Of a stretch of 64,000 bases of DNA, positions 27,073-36,692 are shown in pieces. How positions within the stretch are numbered: position 1 is the first letter of the stretch; each line of letters opens with the position of its first letter. Origin of the DNA: Lysinibacillus sphaericus OT4b.31 (GTDB lineage: Bacteria > Bacillota > Bacilli > Bacillales_A > Planococcaceae); assembly GCF_000392615.1 (NCBI RefSeq), contig NZ_KB933398.1:3695204-3759203 (forward strand), read 5' to 3'. The position numbers and the translations under genes are program-made. The notes under the pieces were generated by a model. That model saw only the letters and a program-made list of their open reading frames with translations. It did no database searches and was not told the DNA's origin.

Positions 27073-28089
27073 ATGGACACAATTATTATACTAACCGTAC
27101 TAGTCGTCATCTTTGCCCTAACATTTGACTTTATCAATGGTTTCCATGATACAGCAAATGCTATTGCTACTTCGGTTTCTACTAGAGCATTACCACCACG
27201 TGTGGCAATTATTATGGCTGCTACAATGAATTTCATCGGTGCTATCACCTTCGTGGGTGTAGCAAAGGCACTTACAAAAGACATTGTAGATCCATTTGCT
27301 TTAAATGCCTTTGAAGGAGATACAACGGGTTCTGTCGTAATTTTAGCGGCATTAATCTCGGCTATTATTTGGAATTTACTTACTTGGTATTTTGGTATAC
27401 CATCAAGCTCTTCCCATACGTTAATCGGTTCAATTGCTGGTGCAGCTATTGCGTCCGCTGGTTTCAATGTACTTAACTATGGTGGTTTTACAAAAATTTT
27501 AACGGCGTTAATACTGTCGCCAATCATCGCCATTTGCGCTGGTTTTCTGATGATGACTCTGTTTAAATTACTGTTCAAAAACTTAAATTTGTATCGTACA
27601 AATAAAGGCTTTCGTACAATGCAAATTTTCACTGCTGCTATTCAATCGTTTACGCACGGTACAAACGATGCGCAAAAGGCGATGGGTATTATGACAATGG
27701 CATTAATCGCAGGCGGCTTGCACACAGGAGACGAAATTCCTTTCTGGGTCCGCGCTGCAGCAGCGACTGCTATGGGTCTTGGTACCTCTATTGGTGGTTA
27801 TAAAATTATTAAAACTGTTGGCGGTAAGATTATGAAAATTCGTCCTGTTAACGGGGTGGCAGCAGACTTAGCTTCGGCAACAGTTATTTTCGGTGCTACT
27901 TTAATTCACTTGCCAGTATCTACAACCCATGTAATTTCTTCATCTATCATGGGTGTTGGTTCAGCACAACGTGTACGTGGTGTAAACTGGGGCATGGCAC
28001 GTAAGATTGTAACAACTTGGATCATTACAATGCCAATTTCGGCAGTGATGGCATCTATTATTTACTTGTGCTTATCACTTTTCTTTTAA
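27073..28089 (+). CDS. pit: Low-affinity inorganic phosphate transporter Pit
   Basis: A 338-residue PiT-family permease with the duplicated phosphate signature GFHDTANAIATSVSTR near the N-terminus and THGTNDAQKAMGIM in the second half. It imports metal-phosphate complexes with protons. Co-transcribed with the upstream DUF47 gene. Length is typical of Gram-positive Pit proteins. Confidence 0.94.
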   Translation: MDTIIILTVLVVIFALTFDFINGFHDTANAIATSVSTRALPPRVAIIMAATMNFIGAITFVGVAKALTKDIVDPFALNAFEGDTTGSVVILAALISAIIWNLLTWYFGIPSSSSHTLIGSIAGAAIASAGFNVLNYGGFTKILTALILSPIIAICAGFLMMTLFKLLFKNLNLYRTNKGFRTMQIFTAAIQSFTHGTNDAQKAMGIMTMALIAGGLHTGDEIPFWVRAAAATAMGLGTSIGGYKIIKTVGGKIMKIRPVNGVAADLASATVIFGATLIHLPVSTTHVISSSIMGVGSAQRVRGVNWGMARKIVTTWIITMPISAVMASIIYLCLSLFF

Positions 28090-28151
28090 TTTTATTGAAT
28101 ATGCGTTTCAACGCCTGCTCAATAAAATTAAAATCTCCAACGGATGTTTTG

Positions 28152-28188
28152 AAGACTCCTGTTCCTTTATGGGCAGGAGTCTTTGCTT
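28152..28188 (+). terminator. Terminator after pit
   Basis: AAGACTCCTG/CAGGAGTCTT stem with a 13-nt loop and a T-rich tail. A longer AT-only stem (AATTTTATTGA/TCAATAAAATT) sits between it and the pit stop. Confidence 0.8.
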
Positions 28189-28210
28189 TGTCACACGACA
28201 AAATGTGACA
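28189..28210. promoter_or_regulatory. Candidate operator upstream of MMPL gene
   Basis: Perfect 7-bp inverted repeat TGTCACA...TGTGACA separated by 8 bp, 41 bp before the MMPL start. This is the form expected for a dimeric repressor such as TetR or MarR, but no regulator gene is adjacent. Confidence 0.4.
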
Positions 28211-28251
28211 CATCCTTTACACTAGTTTAAAAAGGGGGAAACATACTCAAT

Positions 28252-30363
28252 ATGAAAGCTTACTCAAATTTCATCACTGCACATGCGAAGGCCATCGTTG
28301 CTGTATGGCTTGTTCTTTTCATTGCAATGGTAGTGTTTGCAATACAACTTCCAAGTAAACTCCAAGGTGATGGTTTTTTTGTCGAAGCGGATCATTCCTA
28401 TGTAACAAATGAGCTAGCAAAAACATTTGATTTACCTGCTGATACAGTTTTAGTGCTCTTTGATCCCGCAGAAGATAAAAAAATACAAGAGACATTGCAC
28501 AAGTTAGAGGATATCGAAGACATTCATTCTATTCAGTCCCCGCTAGAAGATACCTCTTTGCGAAAGAATGGCATTGCCTATGCGATGGTTCATTTTAAGA
28601 ATGATGTTAAAAACCTTCCTGAGGTCGTCAAAGAGGTTCGTTCCTTAATAGAGGAAGATGGTGTCAGCATAACGGGTGGACCGGTAATTTCAGAGGACAT
28701 TAATACAGCTAGTCAAAAAGATTTAGCATCAGCTGAAGCCATTGGTCTCCCTATTGCCATTGTCGTGTTGCTACTTGCTTTTGGGACTGTTGTAGCTGCA
28801 CTATTACCAATTATCATTGGTGTCGTTACAGTTATCTCAGCATTCGGTATTCTAACATTACTAACCGGTAGTGTTAATTTATCCATTTTCGTATTAAATA
28901 TTGTCCCTATGCTAGGGCTCGCATTAAGCATTGACTTTGCGCTACTCTTTATCAATCGCTATCGCGAAGAACGAGGACACGCAACAATCGCTCAAGCTAT
29001 TCAAACGTCGATTCAAACTGCTGGTCGTTCCATTATATTTTCTGCGGTTTGTGTAATGATTGGTCTTGGTGCAATGATTGTCATTGATGTAGAAATTTTT
29101 CACAATATCGCACTTGGTGGCACAATCGTTGTGTTACTTGCAGTGATTTCCGGCCTCACGTTATTACCAGCCACAATGATGCTTCTAGGGGATCGTTTGA
29201 ATAAGTGGCGTATACTACGTGTGAAGCCAGGAGGCGCAAATCGCTGGCGTGGCTTTGCAGGCTTCGTGATGAAACGTCCAGTAACGATTGTTATAGCAGC
29301 TTTACTTTTACTTGGCATCGGCATGATTCCACTAAAGGATATTCGACTGACGATTCCACAGGTGGATTCTTTACCAACAAAATACGATGCACGTGCGGCA
29401 TACGATAAGTTAGATGAAACATTTGGGCTAGGCGAAACTTCCACTATGTACTTACTTGCGGAGCGCCCTAGTGGCTGGGAAGATGATGAGGCGAGAAACC
29501 TTATTTACGACATTCAAGAAAAGCTACTCGACGATCCGCTCGTAGACAAAGTATCAACTATTTATACGGCTGCTCAAATCAAATCACCAGAGGATTTAGC
29601 TGCTTCGTTAAAGATCCCACAAGCGGCACAACAATTAAAACCACTTCTGAATGCTTTTTCAAAGGATACACAAATGTTTATACCGATTACATTAAATGTC
29701 GCAGGTTCATCAACTGCTGCTCAAGAATTTGCTAGAACATGGATGAATAAAGATTTAGGCGTCGATTTTGCACTTGGCGGGCATGCGAAATTTAACCAAG
29801 AAATTTTTGATGAAATTGCTAGTAAAATCTTTTTAGCTGTATCGATTATTATCGTCTCAACTTTCTTTATTTTAATGCTTGCTTTCCGTTCTATTCTCAT
29901 TCCAATAAAAGCGATTATTATGAATATCATTGGGTTATCTTCAGCATTCGGGATACTCGTGTATATTTTCCAATACGGTCATTTGGGGTTAGAGGCTGGT
30001 TCAATCGTACTTATTATTCCTGTCATCGTGTTCTGTCTTGTATTCGGCTTGAGTATGGATTATGAAGTCTTTTTAATATCACGTATTCAAGAAGAATATC
30101 TAAAGGGCTCAGATAATACACGCGCAACAATTGATGGGCTAACATCTACAAGTCGTATCATTACTTCTGCTGCGCTCATTATGATTGTTATTACAGGCGC
30201 ATTTGCTTTCACGGATGTTATGCCAGTGAAGCAAATCGGGGTTGGTATTGCGCTTGCCGTTGCCATAGATGCAACCATTATTCGCCTTATGCTAGTTCCA
30301 AGTCTAATGAAGCTATTTGGAGATTGGAACTGGTGGCTTCCATTTACGAAAAAAAATAAATAA
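28252..30363 (+). CDS. MMPL/RND-superfamily transporter
   Basis: A 703-residue transporter with the duplicated RND layout: one helix, an outside domain (about 30-155), five helices with an SSD-like region, then the same pattern again (outside domain about 365-545). Conserved acidic residues occur in LALSIDFALLF and FGLSMDYEVFLISR. MMPL proteins export lipids or hydrophobic toxicants using the proton gradient; B. subtilis YdfJ/YdgH are similar in type. Substrate unknown. It is preceded by AAGGGGG and an operator-like palindrome, suggesting inducible expression. Confidence 0.88.
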   Translation: MKAYSNFITAHAKAIVAVWLVLFIAMVVFAIQLPSKLQGDGFFVEADHSYVTNELAKTFDLPADTVLVLFDPAEDKKIQETLHKLEDIEDIHSIQSPLEDTSLRKNGIAYAMVHFKNDVKNLPEVVKEVRSLIEEDGVSITGGPVISEDINTASQKDLASAEAIGLPIAIVVLLLAFGTVVAALLPIIIGVVTVISAFGILTLLTGSVNLSIFVLNIVPMLGLALSIDFALLFINRYREERGHATIAQAIQTSIQTAGRSIIFSAVCVMIGLGAMIVIDVEIFHNIALGGTIVVLLAVISGLTLLPATMMLLGDRLNKWRILRVKPGGANRWRGFAGFVMKRPVTIVIAALLLLGIGMIPLKDIRLTIPQVDSLPTKYDARAAYDKLDETFGLGETSTMYLLAERPSGWEDDEARNLIYDIQEKLLDDPLVDKVSTIYTAAQIKSPEDLAASLKIPQAAQQLKPLLNAFSKDTQMFIPITLNVAGSSTAAQEFARTWMNKDLGVDFALGGHAKFNQEIFDEIASKIFLAVSIIIVSTFFILMLAFRSILIPIKAIIMNIIGLSSAFGILVYIFQYGHLGLEAGSIVLIIPVIVFCLVFGLSMDYEVFLISRIQEEYLKGSDNTRATIDGLTSTSRIITSAALIMIVITGAFAFTDVMPVKQIGVGIALAVAIDATIIRLMLVPSLMKLFGDWNWWLPFTKKNK

Positions 30364-30381
30364 TGCCGCATGTGGAACATG

Positions 30382-30420
30382 AAAAACCGAGAACATCGAT
30401 TACAGATGTCTCGGTTTTTT
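30382..30420. terminator. Terminator between convergent genes
   Basis: AAACCGAGAACATC / GATGTCTCGGTTT hairpin with flanking A and T runs, between the MMPL gene and the minus-strand hydrolase. Confidence 0.8.
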
Positions 30421-30450
30421 AATTACTTTTAGCTTTACTAAATAAAAATA

Positions 30451-31065
30451 CTAAACTTCACTATAATTATTTTTATACCATGCCTTCGCCGCTTCTACCT
30501 CAGGCATTGTTAATTGATGGCCGTAATTAAACCAATTCGTCATTACTTCGGCCCCGGCAGCAGACAAAAGTGCCTCCAAGTCCTGCGATTCCTCAGCTGT
30601 ACACATCGGATCATTCGTACCTGCAGCGATAAACACTGGCATTGAAGTTAATACTGGCAGTTCGATATCTCGTCTAGGTACCATAGGGTGATGTAATATT
30701 GCACCTGCTAATGCATCCTTATAATGGAATAGCAAGCTCGTTGCAATATTCGCGCCATTTGAGTACCCAATAGCTACAATACGTTGACGATCAAAACCGT
30801 ACTGTTGTGCAGCCTCAGTCAAAAAATCATTTAACTGTTGTGTACGGAAGATTAAATCTTCTATATCAAAAACACCTTCTGCTAATCGACGGAAAAAGCG
30901 TGGCATGCCATTTTCTAGTACATTCCCACGAACACTTAAAATATTCGCTGTCTCATCAATTTCCTTTGCAAGGCCAATTAAGCTCTGCTCGTTGCCACCT
31001 GTACCATGTAACAATAATAAGGTTGGTTTAGTCTCGTCGGTTCCCTTATGAAAAACGTGCTGCAT
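30451..31065 (-). CDS. Alpha/beta hydrolase (MhqD-like carboxylesterase)
   Basis: A 204-residue phospholipase/carboxylesterase-type hydrolase close in size to B. subtilis MhqD (YodD). Catalytic triad: nucleophile in GYSNG, aspartate in GTNDP, histidine in YGHQLT. HGTGGNE forms the oxyanion region. MhqD is linked to quinone detoxification, but no MhqR regulator or dioxygenase is adjacent, so the role is open. Start at ATG 31065 behind AGAGGTGG; the few codons upstream are excluded. Confidence 0.82.
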   Translation of the reverse strand: MQHVFHKGTDETKPTLLLLHGTGGNEQSLIGLAKEIDETANILSVRGNVLENGMPRFFRRLAEGVFDIEDLIFRTQQLNDFLTEAAQQYGFDRQRIVAIGYSNGANIATSLLFHYKDALAGAILHHPMVPRRDIELPVLTSMPVFIAAGTNDPMCTAEESQDLEALLSAAGAEVMTNWFNYGHQLTMPEVEAAKAWYKNNYSEV

Positions 31066-31083
31066 AAACAGACCACCTCTCAA

Positions 31084-31275
31084 TTATCTTGAATTCGAGA
31101 TAATTGTAGCTTGTGGCAAAATTAAATTCAAGCTCTTTGACTTATTAATTTCACGATTTTCGCTATTTGGCTGTTCTTCATTGTTTTTATAAAAATTCAT
31201 AATCGTAATCACTGAAATTAAACAGACAGCTAAAACAACAACAATAACAATTCCTACTAGTTTTTTCCCATTCAT
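31084..31275 (-). CDS. Small single-pass membrane protein
   Basis: 63 residues: one N-terminal helix (about 5-27, GIVIVVVLAVCLIS) and a short polar tail. ATG behind GGGGGAAAA. Sits between two minus-strand genes, 18 nt before the hydrolase start, and may be in its operon. No family recognised. Confidence 0.6.
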   Translation of the reverse strand: MNGKKLVGIVIVVVLAVCLISVITIMNFYKNNEEQPNSENREINKSKSLNLILPQATIISNSR

Positions 31276-31297
31276 CGTAAGTTTTCCCCCGCCTTAC

Positions 31298-31762
31298 TCA
31301 GTTCTTTTTGCGAAAGCCTTCTTCCAGTAAATATTCCTTTGCCGCATCATATGTGCCAAAGGCTTCCTCTAAATTTTCTCCATGATAAATATTCCAAGAA
31401 CGCTGCTCGTAGGCAAGCTCTAATTTATCGCCCTCACGATTGCGCCATAATTCAACTATAGGTTCTTCTTTTTCTTGCTCCTCCGCTAAATATTGAACAG
31501 CATCTTCGATAATTTCTCGTAACTGTTGCTCATCATAATCGCGAATATTCACTAGTCCTTTATCATTTGCTTCGTTTTCGTAACGCAATAAATCACCCAC
31601 AAAGACAAAGCCATTGCCGTTTGGATGTAATTTTTCTACGATAATGGTCTTTTCGTAAAGGCTATCCTTGAAATGATAATTTACGCGTTTCAATGAAATT
31701 TCCTTTTTCGTTAGTTCTGGAAATGATTCAATAACAGTTTGTTTTTGTTCAAATGTTAGCAT
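31298..31762 (-). CDS. Hypothetical acidic cytoplasmic protein
   Basis: A 154-residue soluble protein rich in Glu and Lys, with no signal or membrane segment. It looks alpha/beta with an acidic central helix (EEQEKEEPIVELW) and ends in a short helix-rich GTYDAAKEYLLEEGF unit. ATG behind AAAGGAG. Function not recognised. Confidence 0.7.
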   Translation of the reverse strand: MLTFEQKQTVIESFPELTKKEISLKRVNYHFKDSLYEKTIIVEKLHPNGNGFVFVGDLLRYENEANDKGLVNIRDYDEQQLREIIEDAVQYLAEEQEKEEPIVELWRNREGDKLELAYEQRSWNIYHGENLEEAFGTYDAAKEYLLEEGFRKKN

Positions 31763-32069
31763 CTAAAAATGCTCCTTTTCTATCAATCTACCTTACAGTA
31801 TAACTTATTTCACCTGTTAAATCGTACTATAAAATTATAGTCAAAATATAGCTGTTTTTAAACATAGTGGCCTACGCTTAGTTTCTAAACGGAACTAGCT
31901 AGAACCTACATTTCCCTTCGCGGTTTATGAACCATGATACTTGCTGTTTTAAGCAATTCATATGATGATACATACTAGGGACAAAAAATTCTACCTTCTC
32001 CGTTTAAAAATAGTAGCACAAACCTTGTTCTTGGCTTGTCCTACTATTAGTTAATGTGACTATATAGCG
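31763..32069. other. Non-coding intergenic region
   Basis: About 300 bp with no gene. A stretch around 31870-31990 has mixed GC blocks that may be a decayed dispersed repeat; nothing firmer is visible. Confidence 0.3.
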
Positions 32070-32684
32070 CTATTTATACATCTCATTTTTGACAAACTGA
32101 ATGACTTGTGCAACATAGAGCTCTCGGTACGGTACGAATTGAGCTGTGCTTACAGGTCGTACTACTCTACCTCGTTTACCGTCTGGGAAGTATTCATAAC
32201 CCTCAATATTAAGCGTCACTGTTTCTCCCAAAAAGAAGGATTCTGCTTCATCAAGTCGCGCCCTAACGACACCTGACACTTCCTCATATTGCAACTCAAA
32301 AGAATCCCAATCATGCTCAAACGGATACAAGTATACATGACAAAACTCATTGTCTATCATCTTTTCAGATACAATGCTACAAGACGTCATGCCCATCCTC
32401 ACAACTTGTTGAATATCAATATTAAGCCCTAGCTCTTCCTTCACTTCTCGAATACCAGCTTCAACTGTTTCAAGCGCTAACAGATGTCCTGCCGCAGTAA
32501 TATCAAGTAAACCAGGGTAATCCTTCTTCTGAGAGCTACGAATTTGGAAATAAATATAATCCTCATTTACAAGCCAGCAGTGAAATGTTTCATGCCATAA
32601 GCCCTTTTCATGCACTTCTGCTCGTGTAGCTGTGCCAATTTGTTCGTACTGTTCATTAAAAACTTTAACGATTTCTTGCTCCAT
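32070..32684 (-). CDS. NUDIX hydrolase
   Basis: A 204-residue NUDIX protein with the box GHLLALETVEAGIREVKEELGL (GX5EX7REUXEEXGU), about residues 56-77. The overall arrangement (EVFN-type start, then WHETFHCW) resembles the YfcD/isopentenyl-diphosphate-isomerase-like NUDIX branch. Substrate not predictable. Start at ATG 32684 behind AGGGG; a longer reading would run into the upstream permease gene. Confidence 0.85.
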   Translation of the reverse strand: MEQEIVKVFNEQYEQIGTATRAEVHEKGLWHETFHCWLVNEDYIYFQIRSSQKKDYPGLLDITAAGHLLALETVEAGIREVKEELGLNIDIQQVVRMGMTSCSIVSEKMIDNEFCHVYLYPFEHDWDSFELQYEEVSGVVRARLDEAESFFLGETVTLNIEGYEYFPDGKRGRVVRPVSTAQFVPYRELYVAQVIQFVKNEMYK

Positions 32685-32697
32685 GTTATTTCGACCC

Positions 32698-33777
32698 CTA
32701 TACTGACTTCGTAGCCTTTTTCTTAATCGCATTACGTTGATCATAAATATTGGACACGGTGACCTTCAACACCGCATAAAACGGTACCGCAATAATAATA
32801 CCGACAAATCCTGCAATATTTCCTGCCGCTAAAATGATAGTAATAACCGTTAACGGATGTATATCAAGTGATTTCCCCATCACATTTGGCGTAATAAAAT
32901 TGCTATCAATTTGCTGTGCGACAAGCGTAACTAAACATACCCAAATAACAAGCATCGGCTCTTGTATTACAGCCACAACAATCGCTGGCGCTAATGCAAT
33001 CCAAGGTCCGATAAACGGTATCATATTCATAAAAAAAGCAAAAATAACGAGTAACAGCGAATACTCTAAACCAATAATTAAAAAGCCCACATACATAATT
33101 AATGCCAATAAAAAACTAATTTGTAGTTGCCCTTGAATATAACTACGTAACACATCGTCAATTTCACTTAACGTTTTTTTCACCCATTCACGACGTTCAC
33201 CACTAAAATATTTATAAATGGAGGGCGCAAATTTCTCATGATCCTTCAACATGAAAATGAAGAAGAATGGAATTAAAATAGCCAATAATGAAGCGGATAC
33301 AATAGATTGTAAGAACGTAACAAGCCCCTTACTTGCCACTACTGCAATATCTTGTACTGAATTGGCTACATGATTGATCATGGATGTTAATTGTGGAGGG
33401 AAATTTTCCCTGTTTTTTAATACATAATCCGATGCATCTTGAATGCTTGCTCCAATCATAGGTGCACTTTTCACAAGATTATTTACCTGTGTCGCGATGG
33501 GACTCCCAATAATCCAACCAAAACCACCTACAAGCGCTATGAGTCCAACGACAATCGTCAGTATACTTGCCCACCTAGGCCATCTGCGTTTCTCTAAAAA
33601 CCGCTGGATTGGCTCTGTCACATAATACAAAACGCCACCTAATAACAATGGCACAAAAATAGTTTTTAGTATAATAGCGAGTGGTGAAAAAATCCAATGA
33701 ATCTCTATAAAATATTTTGCAATTAGTAGAGCTAGTAAAATTCCTACTCCAACCTGAAACCAGACTTTCCTCGTCAC
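32698..33777 (-). CDS. AI-2E family transporter (PerM/YueF-like)
   Basis: About 359 residues with eight membrane helices of the AI-2E/UPF0118 family. The conserved ...FIGPWIALAPA... and the C-terminal DIHPLTVITIILAAGNIAGF blocks are present. Family members export small signals or ions, for example Na+/H+ or AI-2; the substrate is unknown here. I favour GTG 33777, about 10 nt after AAGGA, over GTG 33786, which leaves almost no spacing. Confidence 0.83.
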   Translation of the reverse strand: MTRKVWFQVGVGILLALLIAKYFIEIHWIFSPLAIILKTIFVPLLLGGVLYYVTEPIQRFLEKRRWPRWASILTIVVGLIALVGGFGWIIGSPIATQVNNLVKSAPMIGASIQDASDYVLKNRENFPPQLTSMINHVANSVQDIAVVASKGLVTFLQSIVSASLLAILIPFFFIFMLKDHEKFAPSIYKYFSGERREWVKKTLSEIDDVLRSYIQGQLQISFLLALIMYVGFLIIGLEYSLLLVIFAFFMNMIPFIGPWIALAPAIVVAVIQEPMLVIWVCLVTLVAQQIDSNFITPNVMGKSLDIHPLTVITIILAAGNIAGFVGIIIAVPFYAVLKVTVSNIYDQRNAIKKKATKSV

Positions 33778-33786
33778 TCTCGTCAC

Positions 33787-34084
33787 TTCCTTTTATCACA
33801 GTTACTGAAAATACTACTTATATATTCACCATTTCGCAAGTATCCTAGTATTTCTTCTTCAGCAAATAATTCACAACTCCAAAGTAACACCAAACACCGA
33901 AGATTTCCACTCCTTATAGACGATGATAGCACTCATTGTTTCATTGTAGATACTATTTGCAAGAATTTCGCATATTCCTTACTTTTTTGATAATAAAAAA
34001 TAACAAAGAGAAACACTGCTGTTTTTACTTAAAAGATAACCCTTTTTACTAGTTGACCCGTTAGATTTAAACAAAAAAATTCGC
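33787..34084. other. Non-coding AT-rich region
   Basis: About 300 bp between the AI-2E gene and a degenerate repeat. No gene, terminator or operator could be supported. Confidence 0.4.
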
Positions 34085-34190
34085 TCTCTTCCCGCGGGGA
34101 TCCGCAAGCCCCTACAGATGCTAATACTAAAGCATCTGTGAAGTATCGCTCGGCTCGTTGTCCCGCAGGAGTATCGCGAAATTTTTACAT
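34085..34190. repeat. Degenerate GC-rich dispersed repeat
   Basis: GC-rich island in AT-rich DNA with CTCCTGCGGGA-type and CCCGCGGG blocks and TTCGC...GCGAA ends. Its centre is an AGATGCTAATACTAAAGCATCT hairpin. Related in style to the element at 8448-8540. Confidence 0.45.
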
Positions 34191-34249
34191 AAATATTCTA
34201 TAATAATTTAGGAGCAACTATATCCATTTCGGACTGTCTCCTCCACATG

Positions 34250-35947
34250 CTATAACTTTGTGTCGTCAACCGAATTTAAGTAACTCTCAATATCACCAAT
34301 TACCGATTCGACACAGCCATCTTCAAATGGCGAAATTAGTCCAGCTTCTTTTACGAGCTTGGTAAATGACATAGAACCGCCTAAACCACATAAATGTAGA
34401 TAGTCCTTCCAGGCTGCAGCAAATTCTTCACGTGAGCGTTTCCAGAACTGGAATGCACAAATTTGCGCTAATGTATAGTCAATATAGTAGAACGGGCTTG
34501 CATAGATGTGCGCTTGTCGTTGCCATATACCACCCGCTTCTAAATAGCTGTTACCATCATAGTCACGATGTGGTAAATAGGTTTCCTCGATTTTTTTCCA
34601 TGCTGCTTTACGCTCAGCAGGTGTCATTTCAGGGTTTTCATAAATAACGTGCTGGAACTCATCAACAGCAACTCCATAAGGAAGGAATAATAGGCCACTG
34701 CTTAAATGTGTGAATTTATATTTCTCTGTGTCCTCTTTGAAGAATAATTCCATCCATGGCCATGTGAAGAATTCCATACTCATAGAGTGGATTTCACAAG
34801 ATTCATATGTTGGCCATAAATATTCAGGAATGCCAATGTTACGGCTTGAATACACCTGGAAGGCATGTCCAGCCTCATGTGTTAGTACGTCGATATCACC
34901 TGACGTTCCATTGAAATTCGAGAAAATAAACGGCGCATGATAATTTTCAATAAATGTACAATAACCGCCACTTTCTTTCCCCTTCTTCGCCACTAAATCC
35001 ATCAGATCATTATCAATCATAAAGTTGAAGAATTCACCTGTTTCAGCTGATAATTCTTCGTACATTTTTTTACCATTGGCAACAATCCACTCTGGATCAC
35101 CCTTTGGTGTAGCATTCCCTGTTAGGAAATTTAAGTTTTCATCATAGAACTTGAAATCAGAGATACCGATACGCGTTGCTTGACGTTCAAATAGCTTTGT
35201 TGCAAGCGGTACGATTAAATCACGCACTTGATCACGGAATTTCTTTACCATACTCGCATCATAATCAATACGGTTCATTCGTATATAGCCAAGTTCAACA
35301 TAATTTTTATAGCCAAGTTTCACAGCGATTTCGTGACGTACCTTAACTAGTTCGTCATAGAATCGGTCAAACTCCTCCTCATGCTCTGCGAAAAAGTCAA
35401 ACCTTGCCTCTGTTGCAGCTTTACGCATAGCGCGATCAGTCGATTCAGCATATGGGCCAAGCTGTGCAAGTGTTAATGTTTCCCCATTAAATTCAATTTG
35501 TGCTGAGGCAACTAGCTTATTATACTCAGAAATCACTTTATTCTCTTTTTGCATTAAATCGATGACAGTTGGTGAAAAGCCTTTGATTTGGTAGGAAGCT
35601 AAATCAAATAGCTGTTGTCCCCACTTTTCTTCTAATTGCCCGCGAAATTGTGAAGCAACTAATGCCTTATAGTATTCCGTAGTAACTTCTTCTAACTCTG
35701 GGCCAACTTCGTCGAAATAATCGCGTTCAGCCTGATAGAAGTCATCATTCGTATCAATGGACGCACGAATATAAACTAAGTTTGCCATGGTAGCATAATC
35801 ATTACTTAGCTTATTTAATTTCTCAATAAGAATACTTTGTTCCTCAACAGTTTGTGCATCCTTAAATTCCACAATTAAAGCTAATTGCTGCTCTTTCAAT
35901 GCCTCCACATTCGGACGTTGGTATTCATAATCTTTAAACGTTGTCAT
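34250..35947 (-). CDS. M3-family oligoendopeptidase
   Basis: A 565-residue zinc metallopeptidase with the HEAGH motif in LTHEAGHAFQVY (HExxH) and the downstream glutamate in the ESCEIHSMSMEFF segment. Length fits the PepF-like M3 family, cytosolic enzymes that cut short peptides. I start at ATG 35947 (MTTFKDYEY) behind AGAGGGG; upstream codons encode an unlikely hydrophobic tail ahead of that site. It could recycle peptides imported by transporters such as DtpT. Confidence 0.9.
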   Translation of the reverse strand: MTTFKDYEYQRPNVEALKEQQLALIVEFKDAQTVEEQSILIEKLNKLSNDYATMANLVYIRASIDTNDDFYQAERDYFDEVGPELEEVTTEYYKALVASQFRGQLEEKWGQQLFDLASYQIKGFSPTVIDLMQKENKVISEYNKLVASAQIEFNGETLTLAQLGPYAESTDRAMRKAATEARFDFFAEHEEEFDRFYDELVKVRHEIAVKLGYKNYVELGYIRMNRIDYDASMVKKFRDQVRDLIVPLATKLFERQATRIGISDFKFYDENLNFLTGNATPKGDPEWIVANGKKMYEELSAETGEFFNFMIDNDLMDLVAKKGKESGGYCTFIENYHAPFIFSNFNGTSGDIDVLTHEAGHAFQVYSSRNIGIPEYLWPTYESCEIHSMSMEFFTWPWMELFFKEDTEKYKFTHLSSGLLFLPYGVAVDEFQHVIYENPEMTPAERKAAWKKIEETYLPHRDYDGNSYLEAGGIWQRQAHIYASPFYYIDYTLAQICAFQFWKRSREEFAAAWKDYLHLCGLGGSMSFTKLVKEAGLISPFEDGCVESVIGDIESYLNSVDDTKL

Positions 35948-36029
35948 AGAAGTCCCCTCTTTCTGTCGTATACACAGTGATATTTCTATTATATGCCAAA
36001 TACATAATATTAAGAAACTAAAAATAGCA

Positions 36030-36605
36030 TTAATAGCCAAAAATATATGTTTTTAATAGCGCTGCTCTTTCTCGTATTCTGAGCTTCGTTTCAACAGACT
36101 TAGGGGTTTTCGCGGCAACAACATCCACCTCAAAGCCTAGAGATTTTGCTAAATACTTCGCCCGTTGTAAATGAAAATCATTTGAAACAATCGTAATGTG
36201 CTTTGTCCCCTCTGGTAATAACTCTCTTGAAAATAGTAAATTTTCGTATGTCGATGTGGATTGATCTTCTAGTAAAATACGTTCAGCTGGGATACCCCTT
36301 TTCACTAAATAGTCGAGCATAACGGAAGCCTCTGTCCTGTCCTCATCAGAGCCTTGCCCACCTGATACAATCACCTTGACATGTGGATACTTAGTTAAAT
36401 ACTCAATTGACTCCTCTAATCTGTTTTTTAAAGAGAGTGAGGGCACTCCATCTGGTTTTACCTTGGCCCCAAGTACAATCATATATGTAGCTGTCCCATT
36501 TGCGACTGGCTGAGCACCACGTCTCATTTCTTGTCCTAGCCATATATAAGTCACACCGCCAATGCACAATAGCAGAATCGTTACCCTCATTGTCCACTTT
36601 TTCAA
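36030..36605 (-). CDS. YdcF/SanA-like DUF218 membrane protein
   Basis: About 191 residues: one N-terminal membrane helix, then a DUF218 domain facing outside. Signature parts are MIVLGAKVKPDG, VIVSGGQGSDEDRTEAS and ITIVSNDFHLQRA. Proteins of this family are linked to envelope integrity or vancomycin tolerance, but the reaction is unknown. TTG 36605 is well spaced from AAAGGGG; ATG 36611 is nearer and also possible. Confidence 0.8.
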   Translation of the reverse strand: MKKWTMRVTILLLCIGGVTYIWLGQEMRRGAQPVANGTATYMIVLGAKVKPDGVPSLSLKNRLEESIEYLTKYPHVKVIVSGGQGSDEDRTEASVMLDYLVKRGIPAERILLEDQSTSTYENLLFSRELLPEGTKHITIVSNDFHLQRAKYLAKSLGFEVDVVAAKTPKSVETKLRIRERAALLKTYIFGY

Positions 36606-36692
36606 ATGCATCACCCCTTTACTACTATCAACGTCCGAAAATGACAAAGGATGCTTGTACAAAGTACTACTACTGTACAAACATCCGATCAG

